DNA from: Acidaminococcus sp.
GTDB taxonomy: Bacteria; Bacillota; Negativicutes; Acidaminococcales; Acidaminococcaceae
Direction of reading: 5' to 3'
DNA length: 23,984 nt
Assembly: GCA_019416065.1 (NCBI GenBank)
Contig: DXYB01000029.1
Span: 1-23,984, forward strand
Made by a program: the position numbers and the translations under genes. Below are positions 14,896 to 22,350 of this stretch, piece by piece. A model generated the notes under the pieces. It did no database searches, was not told where the DNA came from, and saw nothing but the letters and a program-made list of their open reading frames with translations. Positions within the stretch are counted from its first letter, which is position 1, and each line of letters opens with the position of its first letter.

Positions 14896-16161
14896 ATGAA
14901 CAAGGTTCCGTTCTTGACAAAGCAGCAAGCAGAACGAATCGCCAAAACGTATCCAACGCCGTTTTATGTGTATGATGAAAAAGCTATCCGGCAAACGGTA
15001 CGGAACATCAATAAGGCTTTTAGCTGGAACAAGGGATTTAAAGAATATTTTGCAGTCAAAGCCACCCCGTTGCCGGGGATTTTGCAAATTATGCGGGAAG
15101 AAGGCTGCGGAACGGATTGCTCCTCCTATCCAGAACTGATTTTAAGCGATGTGACGGGCTTTAAAGGCCACGATATCATGTTCTCCTCCAATGATACCCC
15201 GGTAAAGGATATGCAGGAGGCGTACAAGCTGCAGACCATCATCAACCTGGATGATTTTACCATGATTGATTTTCTGGAAAAGGTAGCAGCCATTCCGGAG
15301 ACCATTTGTTGTCGCTATAATCCTGGCGGCGTCTTTGCTCTGGGCAATTCCATTATGGATAATCCCGGTGATTCTAAATACGGCATGACAAAAGAGCAGC
15401 TGCGGGAGGCGTTTCGGATCTTAAAGGGCAAGGGTGTCAAACATTTTGGGATTCATGCCTTTTTGGCCAGCAATACGGTGAGCAATGCATATTATCCGGA
15501 ACTGGCTAAACAGCTCTTTGAGCTGGCTGTGGAGATGAAACGTGATACCGGCGTAGCCGTGGAATTTATCAATTTGTCCGGCGGTGTGGGCATTCCCTAC
15601 AAACCGGACCAGACCCCTAATGATATTTTTGCCATTGGGGACGGCGTGCACCGGGTCTTTGAGGAAGTGCTGGTTCCTAATGGCATGGGGAACGTGGCCA
15701 TTTTCACAGAAATGGGGCGTTTTGTTACGGGGCCTTACGGGGCGTTAGTGACGAAAGTACTTCATTTCAAACATATTTACAAAGAATATGCAGGCGTGGA
15801 TGCCTGTGCAGCCAATTTGATGCGGCCTGCTATGTATGGGGCCTACCACCATATTACGGTGCTGGGCAAAGAAAATGCGCCCTGTGACCACACGTATGAT
15901 GTAACAGGCGGGCTGTGCGAAAATAATGATAAGTTTGCCATAGATCGGAAGTTACCGCTTTTGGAAGAAGGCGATTACCTTTTCATCCACGATGCGGGGG
16001 CCCACGGTTCCGCCATGGGCTATAACTATAATGCCAAGCTTTGGTGCGCAGAACTTTTGCTGAAGGAAGATGGCAGCGTGGCCTTGCTGCGCCGAGCAGA
16101 AACAGAAAAAGATTATTTTGCCACGTTGGACTTTACCCATCTGTTTGATACTATGCCATGA
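14896..16161 (+). CDS. lysA: PLP-dependent decarboxylase, diaminopimelate decarboxylase family
   Basis: This fold-type III PLP enzyme would decarboxylate meso-diaminopimelate to lysine. In the 421-residue protein Lys55 (YFAVKAT) should bind PLP, His187 (GIHAFL) and Gly229-Gly230 (LSGGVG) line the cofactor, Arg310 and the Tyr residues of RPAMYGAYH fit the substrate site, and Cys341-Glu342 (GLCENND) match the CE pair of diaminopimelate decarboxylases. Two sites differ from the classical enzyme: EMGR (272-275) for EPGR, and His370 (DAGAHG) for the usual Tyr. A branch of clostridial LysA-like proteins appears similar from memory, so this may be normal for the branch. The ATG at 14896 has GAGGAGG 8 nt upstream; a GTG at 14863 is less likely. 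Its stop overlaps the ClC start by 4 nt. Confidence 0.82.
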   Translation: MNKVPFLTKQQAERIAKTYPTPFYVYDEKAIRQTVRNINKAFSWNKGFKEYFAVKATPLPGILQIMREEGCGTDCSSYPELILSDVTGFKGHDIMFSSNDTPVKDMQEAYKLQTIINLDDFTMIDFLEKVAAIPETICCRYNPGGVFALGNSIMDNPGDSKYGMTKEQLREAFRILKGKGVKHFGIHAFLASNTVSNAYYPELAKQLFELAVEMKRDTGVAVEFINLSGGVGIPYKPDQTPNDIFAIGDGVHRVFEEVLVPNGMGNVAIFTEMGRFVTGPYGALVTKVLHFKHIYKEYAGVDACAANLMRPAMYGAYHHITVLGKENAPCDHTYDVTGGLCENNDKFAIDRKLPLLEEGDYLFIHDAGAHGSAMGYNYNAKLWCAELLLKEDGSVALLRRAETEKDYFATLDFTHLFDTMP

Positions 16162-17735
16162 ATAGGGTGGAACGAGAAAAAACCTTAAATGGTATACTGC
16201 ATATCCCAGACCTGAAGCTGAAGCTGGCGTTTGAAGGCATGCTGGTGGGGCTTTTTGCCGGTACTATGATTACGGTACTGCGGCTGTGCCTGGGTTTTGT
16301 CATGGAACATCGGAGAACGGCAGTACTCTTTCTCCGCAGCCTGCCGCCTGCGTATATTCTTTTTTGGGTGGCAGGTCTTCTGCTGCTGGCAGGATTTATC
16401 GCCGGTTTGGTGCGCTGGGTGCCTGTGGCTGGTGGCAGCGGCATTCCTCAAATCCGGAGCATTGTGCTGGGGTTGGAAAAAAGCCGGCATTGGCTGCGAG
16501 TGCTTCTGGTGAAACTACTGGCAACGGCTACCGGTATCGGGGCGGGCCTATCCATGGGGAGAGAAGGGCCTTCCGTACAAATCGGCGGCATGGCCGGGCA
16601 AGGCGTGGGACGGTTTTTGGATAATACCAATCTGGAAACACGGGCCCTTATCAGCAGCGGTGCCGGTGCAGGCATTGCGGCTGCCTTTAATGCGCCGCTG
16701 GCCGGTGTACTGTTTACCATGGAGATTATCCACAAAAACATGTCGGCCCTTGTGATGGTGCCTACCCTCATGGCTTCCACAACCGCTACGCTGCTGGTGC
16801 ATAATGTGTTCGGGCATGAAACGGTGCTTGATATTCCAAAGATGGAAATTATGCCCATAAATTACTTGCCACAACTGGTAGGCCTAGGCATTTTAACAGG
16901 GCTTGCGGGGGTAGCTTTTAATAAAGGGACCTTTGCCATGGGCCGGTTTTATCAGCTGCCCTTTTTTAAAAACTTATGGATGCGGATCGGATTTGCCCTT
17001 TTAATGACGATACCGGTGACCTACTTTCTTCCACAAATCCTGGGGGCAGGGGATAATCTGATTGAGGCCATGGTGGATTTGGAAGGTTCTCTTCCTCTCA
17101 TTCTGGTTTTTCTAGTGGGAAAATTTTTCTTCACCCTATGCAGTACGGCTTCTGGAGCCCCTGGCGGGTCTCTGCAGCCCATGCTGGTACTAGGGTCTTT
17201 GTGCGGAGGGCTGTATGGCGGCATCTTGGCACAACTGGGTATGTTGCCGGAAAATTTTCGGCTTCACATGGTTGTTTTCGGCATGGCCGGGCTATTTACT
17301 GGCAGTGTGCGAGGACCTGTCACGTCGGTATTGCTTCTTTTGGAAATGACCGGGCGGTTCTACCACTTGGTACCCCTTTGCATTGTAGTGATCTTTGCCT
17401 ATGCGGCGGCGGAAATTTGCGAAGATACGCCTATTTTTGACGCTATGCTGGAAAAATCTATGAAAGAAAGGGCAAGCAGTGGCAATTTCATGGCAGCGCC
17501 CCGGGAACAACATCTCCTGGAAGTGGCTGTGGAAGGCGGTTCTTACGCAGAAGGGAAAACCCTTGCCCAGATTCATTTCCCAGGTAACGCACTGGTGATC
17601 AGTGTGCGACGGGGGGATATGGAACTCATCCCCAGGGGCAATACACTGCTTTTAGCGGGCGACTATGTGTATCTGCTTCCCAACCACAGCAAACTATCAG
17701 AACTGCATAAAATCTTTCGATGTAAAACCGGGTGA
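16158..17735 (+). CDS. ClC family chloride transporter with C-terminal TrkA-C domain
   Basis: This membrane protein of 525 residues moves chloride, either as a Cl-/H+ exchanger or as a channel. The ClC selectivity motifs are GSGIP (93-97), GREGP (134-138, with the external gating glutamate Glu136) and APGGSLQP (334-341), where GxFxP has Leu for Phe. At AGVLFTMEIIH the residue expected to be the internal proton glutamate (Glu203 in the E. coli protein) appears to be Ile190, next to Glu189. The C-terminal part from about 445 is a TrkA-C (RCK-C) ligand-binding domain, ending KTLAQIHFPGNALVISVRRGDMELIPRGNT and onward. Translation is coupled to the decarboxylase by an ATGA overlap. A terminator overlaps its stop. 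Confidence 0.92.
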   Translation: MNRVEREKTLNGILHIPDLKLKLAFEGMLVGLFAGTMITVLRLCLGFVMEHRRTAVLFLRSLPPAYILFWVAGLLLLAGFIAGLVRWVPVAGGSGIPQIRSIVLGLEKSRHWLRVLLVKLLATATGIGAGLSMGREGPSVQIGGMAGQGVGRFLDNTNLETRALISSGAGAGIAAAFNAPLAGVLFTMEIIHKNMSALVMVPTLMASTTATLLVHNVFGHETVLDIPKMEIMPINYLPQLVGLGILTGLAGVAFNKGTFAMGRFYQLPFFKNLWMRIGFALLMTIPVTYFLPQILGAGDNLIEAMVDLEGSLPLILVFLVGKFFFTLCSTASGAPGGSLQPMLVLGSLCGGLYGGILAQLGMLPENFRLHMVVFGMAGLFTGSVRGPVTSVLLLLEMTGRFYHLVPLCIVVIFAYAAAEICEDTPIFDAMLEKSMKERASSGNFMAAPREQHLLEVAVEGGSYAEGKTLAQIHFPGNALVISVRRGDMELIPRGNTLLLAGDYVYLLPNHSKLSELHKIFRCKTG

Positions 17736-17753
17736 TGCGCTCCCCGGTTTTTT
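17724..17753 (+). terminator. Terminator of the importer-decarboxylase-ClC operon
   Basis: A 9-bp stem AAAACCGGG/CCCGGTTTT closes a 10-nt loop and runs into six T residues. The stem begins within the last codons of the ClC gene. Confidence 0.85.
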
Positions 17754-17767
17754 GTATGGGTAGAAAA

Positions 17768-17776
17768 TGGTATAAT
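17768..17776 (+). promoter_or_regulatory. Extended -10 promoter of rarA
   Basis: TGGTATAAT is a perfect extended -10, about 15 nt after the upstream terminator. The only -35 option at normal spacing is the T tract of that terminator. Confidence 0.55.
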
Positions 17777-17809
17777 ATAGTATTAGCATGAATGCGGGAG
17801 GTGAGTCGC

Positions 17810-19129
17810 ATGGAAGAAGATAATTTATTTGCAGCACCGACGGAAGAACCTTTGGCGGCACGGCTCAGGCCCCGAACCTTGGATGAATTTATAGGGCAAA
17901 AGCACCTTTTGGATCCGGGCAAGGTATTGCGGACGCTGATTGAAGCAGATCGAATTTCCTCCATGATTTTTTGGGGGCCTCCCGGTGTGGGAAAAACTAC
18001 GCTGGCGCAGATTATCGCCCAGTCCACCAAGGCAGGCTTTATTAATTTTTCCGCCGTGACCAGCGGAATTAAGGAAATCCGTACCGTGATGCAGCGAGCG
18101 GAAGAAAACCGCCGCTTTGGGCATAGGACGATTGTGTTTGTAGACGAGATCCACCGGTTTAACCGTGCCCAGCAGGATGCCTTTCTGCCCTATGTGGAAA
18201 AGGGCTCTATTATCCTGATAGGGGCCACGACCGAAAATCCTTCCTTTGAGATCAATGGGGCACTGCTTTCCCGTTGCAAGGTGTTTGTGCTTAAAGCATT
18301 GGGACCGGACGACATCCTGGAAATTTTGCAGCGGGCGCTGAAAGACCCTCGGGGCTTTGGCAACGAATCCGTCCATATGGAGGAGGAATTGCTCCGCATG
18401 GTGGGAGAATTTTCCAATGGAGATGCACGCAGTGCCCTTTCCACTTTGGAAATGGTGGTACTAAATGGGGAAAAACGCCTGGATGGCATTTATGTAACCA
18501 AAGATAAGGTGGAGCAGTGTACCAGCAAAAAAAGCCTTTTATATGATAAACACGGGGAAGAACACTATAATGTAATCTCTGCACTTCACAAATCCATGCG
18601 CAATTCTGACCCAGATGCTGCTGTCTATTGGCTGGCCCGGATGCTGGAGGCGGGGGAAGATCCCTTGTACATTGCCCGGCGGGTGGTGCGCTTTGCCAGT
18701 GAAGATGTGGGTCTGGCAGATCCCCGGGGCCTGGAAATTGCTGTAGCAGCGTACCAGGCTTGTCATTTTATCGGTATGCCAGAGTGCAGCGTGAATTTAA
18801 CCCATGCAGTGATTTATCTATCCATGGCTCCTAAGAGCAATGCTCTGGACGTGGCGTATGCTACGGCCAGGACTGATGCCCTGGAGCATCTGGATGAACC
18901 GGTTCCCATGAATATCCGCAACGCCCCGACAAAACTGATGGACCAGCTGGGGTATGGCAAAGGCTACCAGTATGCCCATGATCTGCCGGAGAAAATGGCG
19001 GCGATGCAATGCCTGCCGGATGCCCTGAAGGACCGGGCCTATTATCAGCCCACGGAGCAAGGGATGGAGGTACGTTATAAGGAGCGGCTGCAGAACATTA
19101 AAGCCTGGAAGAAGGCACATGCAACGTAG
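17810..19129 (+). CDS. rarA: Replication-associated recombination protein RarA (MgsA), AAA+ ATPase
   Basis: RarA is a clamp-loader-like AAA+ ATPase that acts at stalled replication forks. The 439-residue protein has Walker A GPPGVGKTT (56-64), Walker B FVDEIH (110-115), sensor 1 GATTENPS (138-145), an arginine finger in LLSRC (Arg155) and the C-terminal tetramerisation region with the family motif MAPKSNA near 337. The N-terminal RPRTLDEFIGQKHLL is also typical. The ATG at 17810 has GGAGG with 8 nt spacing; an in-frame ATG at 17792 would lie upstream of that site and is rejected. It has its own promoter and no visible terminator before acpS. Confidence 0.96.
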   Translation: MEEDNLFAAPTEEPLAARLRPRTLDEFIGQKHLLDPGKVLRTLIEADRISSMIFWGPPGVGKTTLAQIIAQSTKAGFINFSAVTSGIKEIRTVMQRAEENRRFGHRTIVFVDEIHRFNRAQQDAFLPYVEKGSIILIGATTENPSFEINGALLSRCKVFVLKALGPDDILEILQRALKDPRGFGNESVHMEEELLRMVGEFSNGDARSALSTLEMVVLNGEKRLDGIYVTKDKVEQCTSKKSLLYDKHGEEHYNVISALHKSMRNSDPDAAVYWLARMLEAGEDPLYIARRVVRFASEDVGLADPRGLEIAVAAYQACHFIGMPECSVNLTHAVIYLSMAPKSNALDVAYATARTDALEHLDEPVPMNIRNAPTKLMDQLGYGKGYQYAHDLPEKMAAMQCLPDALKDRAYYQPTEQGMEVRYKERLQNIKAWKKAHAT

Positions 19130-19205
19130 AGACGTCGGAAAAAAGGCATAGATTTGTTCCATCTTTGGCACAATTGTCCAGTATGATAGAAAGCGGGAGA
19201 AAAAT

Positions 19206-19580
19206 ATGATCATCGGAATTGGTATTGATATGGTCAAAGTGGCACGGATTGAACGGGCCCTGCGGCAAAAAGGATTTAAGGAGCAGGTTTTTACCCCGGA
19301 GGAAATCACCTATTGCGAACGAAAAGGTGCCCACAGCAGTGAGTCCTATGCGGCTCGTTTTGCAGCGAAAGAGGCTTTGGGGAAAGCTTTGGGTACGGGA
19401 ATCCACCGCAGTGAACTGCTGGATGCAGAAATTTTGGTGGATGAGCACACCGGGTGCCCCCAGCTGCATCTTATGGGAAAACTGCGGGCAGCGGCCCTGT
19501 TGCGAAATGTGGAGCGGGTCCATGTGAGTATCAGCCATACGGCAGGCAATGCGGTAGCCGAAGTGTTACTGGAGGAATAA
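19206..19580 (+). CDS. acpS: Holo-[acyl-carrier-protein] synthase AcpS
   Basis: AcpS transfers 4'-phosphopantetheine from CoA to the acyl carrier protein, activating fatty-acid synthesis. The 124-residue protein has the normal length. The magnesium ligands Asp8 (GIGIDMV) and Glu56 (RFAAKEALGKALGTG) are present, and the end VHVSISHTAGNAVAEVLLE is typical. The ribosome site GGGAG lies close upstream. The nnr gene follows after 4 nt, a pairing common in Firmicutes. Confidence 0.96.
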   Translation: MIIGIGIDMVKVARIERALRQKGFKEQVFTPEEITYCERKGAHSSESYAARFAAKEALGKALGTGIHRSELLDAEILVDEHTGCPQLHLMGKLRAAALLRNVERVHVSISHTAGNAVAEVLLEE

Positions 19581-19584
19581 GCAC

Positions 19585-21087
19585 ATGAAATTGATTTCTG
19601 GTAAGGACATGAAGCAAGTGGATGCCGCTGCCATTCACCAAGTGGGTATCCCGGAAGCGGTATTGATTGAAAATGCGGGGCGCGCTGTAGCAGAAGCTGC
19701 CGATTCCCTTTTGGGTGGAGCCAGTGGGAAAAAGATCGTCTGCCTTATCGGTAAGGGCAATAATGGAGGGGATGGCCTGGCAGCAGCCCGTTTTCTTTTC
19801 CAAAAAGGAGCTGTTCTTACCATTGTCTGTGGGGAAGACCCCCAGAAATTTGGCGAGGGAGCAGCACTCCAATATCAAATCAGCCAACACTTTCCTATGC
19901 GGGTTCTTTTGTGGGAAAAACAGCAGGAAGACGTGCTAAGCGCCTGTGCCCAAAGTGATTTGTTTATTGATGCACTACTGGGGACCAGTTTTCACGGGAG
20001 CATGCGGGAACCGGTACGATCCCTTGTGGAGACTTTGCGGATGGTTTCTACTCCGGTACTGGCAGTGGATATCCCAAGCGGCGTAGAAGCGGATACGGGG
20101 AAAACAGAACTGGCGCTGCCTGCTAAGGCAACCGTAACGATGATCGCCCCTAAACCAGGCTTATATCTGTATCCTGGGGCCAGTTTTACGGGAAAAATTG
20201 TTCTGGCGAACCTAAATACACCGCCGTCCCTTTTGACAGAAGCCGCAAGCCGGGAAGAGCTCCTAACGGAGGATTTGGTTCAAGGATGGCTGCCACAGCG
20301 CCCTGCCAATGCTCACAAGGGCATGAACGGGAAAATTGGCATATTGGCCGGCAGCTTAGGCTATGCCGGTGCTGCTGAGCTGTGCTCTAAAGCCGCCGTG
20401 CGTGCTGGCGGTGGCCTTGTCACGCTATACACCCAACTGGAAGTGCTGCAGCCGCTTATTATAAAATCTACGGAAGTGATGGTGCGGCCATTAGCGGAAG
20501 CCAGTCTGGATGCTCTTAAAAAATATGATGTGCTGGCAGTGGGACCGGGCATGGGCAAAGCACCGGAGACGGTGGAATTTGTCCGGCAGCTCTTGCCCCA
20601 TTTGGAACAACCGCTGGTGATTGACGCGGATGGACTGAATGCCTTGGATGGGCAGGACGTGGTATTAAAGGGACTATCACAAAAAATCCTGACGCCCCAT
20701 CCGGGAGAAATGGCAGGACTATTAGGATGCAGCATCAAAGCCGTGCTGGATGAACCGGTACAGGCTGCCCGGGAAGGCGCAAGCCGCTGGAACGCGGTGG
20801 TGGTATTAAAATGTACGCCTGCCATTATTGCTCTGCCTAAGGGACAGGTTTATTTCAACACTACGGGAAATGCCGGTATGGCAACCGGGGGGTGTGGCGA
20901 TGTATTGACAGGAACCATTGGGGCCCTATTGGGACAAGGCCTCACCCTTGAAAAGGCGGCCTGCTGCGGGGTGTATCTCCATGGGCTTTCCGGGGATCTG
21001 GCCTCTGAAAAAGGGCGCATCGGCCTGAAAGCAGGCGACCTTCTGGAGAAACTGCCGGAAGCCATGCAGCAAGTACTTACGGGGTAA
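19585..21087 (+). CDS. nnr: Bifunctional NAD(P)H-hydrate epimerase / ADP-dependent NAD(P)H-hydrate dehydratase
   Basis: This two-domain enzyme repairs hydrated NAD(P)H: the N-terminal half interconverts the epimers and the C-terminal half dehydrates the S form using ADP. The 500-residue length is that of the bacterial fusion. The epimerase domain (about 1-215) shows GKGNNGGDGLAAAR (56-69) and DALLGTSFHG. The dehydratase domain (about 225-498) shows AGSLGYAGAAELCSKAAVRAG, VDAVGPGMG-like sequence, ILTPHPGEMAGLLG and GNAGMATGGCGDVLTGTIGAL, whose Asp is the expected catalytic residue. The start has GGAGG inside the end of acpS. An inverted repeat with the next promoter begins at its stop codon. 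Confidence 0.95.
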   Translation: MKLISGKDMKQVDAAAIHQVGIPEAVLIENAGRAVAEAADSLLGGASGKKIVCLIGKGNNGGDGLAAARFLFQKGAVLTIVCGEDPQKFGEGAALQYQISQHFPMRVLLWEKQQEDVLSACAQSDLFIDALLGTSFHGSMREPVRSLVETLRMVSTPVLAVDIPSGVEADTGKTELALPAKATVTMIAPKPGLYLYPGASFTGKIVLANLNTPPSLLTEAASREELLTEDLVQGWLPQRPANAHKGMNGKIGILAGSLGYAGAAELCSKAAVRAGGGLVTLYTQLEVLQPLIIKSTEVMVRPLAEASLDALKKYDVLAVGPGMGKAPETVEFVRQLLPHLEQPLVIDADGLNALDGQDVVLKGLSQKILTPHPGEMAGLLGCSIKAVLDEPVQAAREGASRWNAVVVLKCTPAIIALPKGQVYFNTTGNAGMATGGCGDVLTGTIGALLGQGLTLEKAACCGVYLHGLSGDLASEKGRIGLKAGDLLEKLPEAMQQVLTG

Positions 21088-21117
21088 TTTGTCCCAGGGG
21101 ATAAATTATGGTAAAAT
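21085..21117 (+). promoter_or_regulatory. Amidase promoter with an overlapping inverted repeat
   Basis: TTGTCC (21089-21094) and TAAAAT (21112-21117) are separated by 17 nt, with TGG giving an extended -10. A 24-bp imperfect dyad, arms TAATTTGTCC (21085-21094) and GGATAAATTA (21099-21108), covers the -35 and most of the spacer. It could be an operator; it lacks a following T run, so it is not a standard terminator. Confidence 0.5.
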
Positions 21118-21171
21118 AATGCAATATGACGGGACATGAGATCTATCGTACCACCTTGAGGAGGTTCTATT

Positions 21172-22281
21172 TTGTTAAAAAAGCTTTTCCTGCTCTGCTG
21201 CTTTGTAGTAGGGCTGATGACCATGGGTTCGGCAGAAGCAGCGCCTACGATAAAAGATGTGATCTACGGGGTTAGTCCGGATGGACAGTTACGGATAGTC
21301 CTGGATACCACTAGTGCAGCGAAGTATAAAACAGAACGCTTGAGCAAGGAACTGCGGGTTACAGTATATGGAAACTTGAAAAAACAGGTTGACAGGGAAT
21401 TTACCCCTAAAAATGCACCGTATGTCAGCGTGGTGCAACTGGAGCGAAAAGTCAATGCTACAGTCGTTCATATTAAAATGAAAGACACGCTGGAAAGAGG
21501 GAGCTATAAAGTTTTTGAGCTAAAAGCGGATAAGCTGAATAAACGACCTACTCGTGTTGTCATTGACGTCATTGCAGGGCCGCCCCAAAAAAAGTTCAGA
21601 CCTAAGAGACCGGAAAAACCTTCCAGTTCCCCCTGGACTGCTACGCGGAGGGATGATAAGCCAAAATTTGGCGATACCTATTCTGTAGTTGGTGGCATCA
21701 AAGGAAAACGTATCATATTGGATCCGGGGCACGGAGGGTCAGATCCCGGGACTCATGGCCTTGTGACTGGTGCGACGGAAAAAGAAGTGACTTTGCCGGT
21801 GGCGATGAAAGTAAAATCGCTGTTGGAGAGCAAAGGCGCTATCGTGTATATGACCCGTACCACGGATGTGGATGTATATGGGCCGGATGCCACGGATGCC
21901 CAGGAATTGCAGGCTCGGGTGGATGTGGCAGAAAGGAGCCGTTCGGATCTCTTCCTTAGCATTCATGTCAATGCCAGTGTCAATACCAGTATTGGAGGAT
22001 ACAGTACTTACTACTATCCCAAGACCAAGTATGATATCCAAGTAGCACAATGCATCCAGGATCGGCTCATGAAAACCGCTAAAGTAGATGATATGGGTGT
22101 ACGCAGTGCCAATTTTTATGTAATCAAACATAGTTCTATGCCAGGGGCCCTGGTGGAATGTTTATTTTTCACCAATAAACGGGAAGAACAAATGCTGATT
22201 TCCCCTTGGTTCCAAAATAAGATGGCTATTGCTATTGCTGACGGCATTGAAGACTTTTATAATCAGCATAGAGGCGGGTAA
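21172..22281 (+). CDS. N-acetylmuramoyl-L-alanine amidase with AMIN domain (Amidase_3)
   Basis: This secreted zinc amidase cleaves the bond between N-acetylmuramic acid and the stem peptide, probably during cell separation. The 369-residue protein has a signal peptide (MLKKLFLLCCFVVGLM, likely cut after SAEA near 23), an AMIN domain (about 25-135) that would target it to the wall or septum, a proline- and lysine-rich linker (138-165) and the Amidase_3 domain. Zinc ligands are His187 (DPGHGG), Glu203 (GATEKEV) and His265 (SIHVNAS); Glu329 (ALVECLFFTN) is catalytic. The start is a TTG at 21172, supported by GAGGAGG 7 nt upstream and by the signal peptide beginning there. The AMIN domain is commonest in diderm bacteria, which supports a diderm Firmicute. 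Confidence 0.94.
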   Translation: MLKKLFLLCCFVVGLMTMGSAEAAPTIKDVIYGVSPDGQLRIVLDTTSAAKYKTERLSKELRVTVYGNLKKQVDREFTPKNAPYVSVVQLERKVNATVVHIKMKDTLERGSYKVFELKADKLNKRPTRVVIDVIAGPPQKKFRPKRPEKPSSSPWTATRRDDKPKFGDTYSVVGGIKGKRIILDPGHGGSDPGTHGLVTGATEKEVTLPVAMKVKSLLESKGAIVYMTRTTDVDVYGPDATDAQELQARVDVAERSRSDLFLSIHVNASVNTSIGGYSTYYYPKTKYDIQVAQCIQDRLMKTAKVDDMGVRSANFYVIKHSSMPGALVECLFFTNKREEQMLISPWFQNKMAIAIADGIEDFYNQHRGG

Positions 22282-22312
22282 GCATTTTGCTTATAGGCCT
22301 GCAATAAAAAAT

Positions 22313-22350
22313 TCCCCGTACGGACTTGCGCTGTACGGGGATTTCGTTTT
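22313..22350. terminator. Bidirectional terminator between the amidase gene and putP
   Basis: A 9-bp stem (22313-22321 with 22333-22341, core CCCCGTAC/GTACGGGG) closes an 11-nt loop. The plus strand continues ATTTCGTTTT; on the minus strand the stem is followed by AATTTTTTA. It serves both convergent genes. Confidence 0.8.

Noticed and set aside
19154..19187. Promoter for acpS (TTGTTC or TTGGCA with TATGAT)
   Set aside because: Spacings of 22 and 11 nt do not fit a normal promoter; acpS may be read from the rarA promoter instead.
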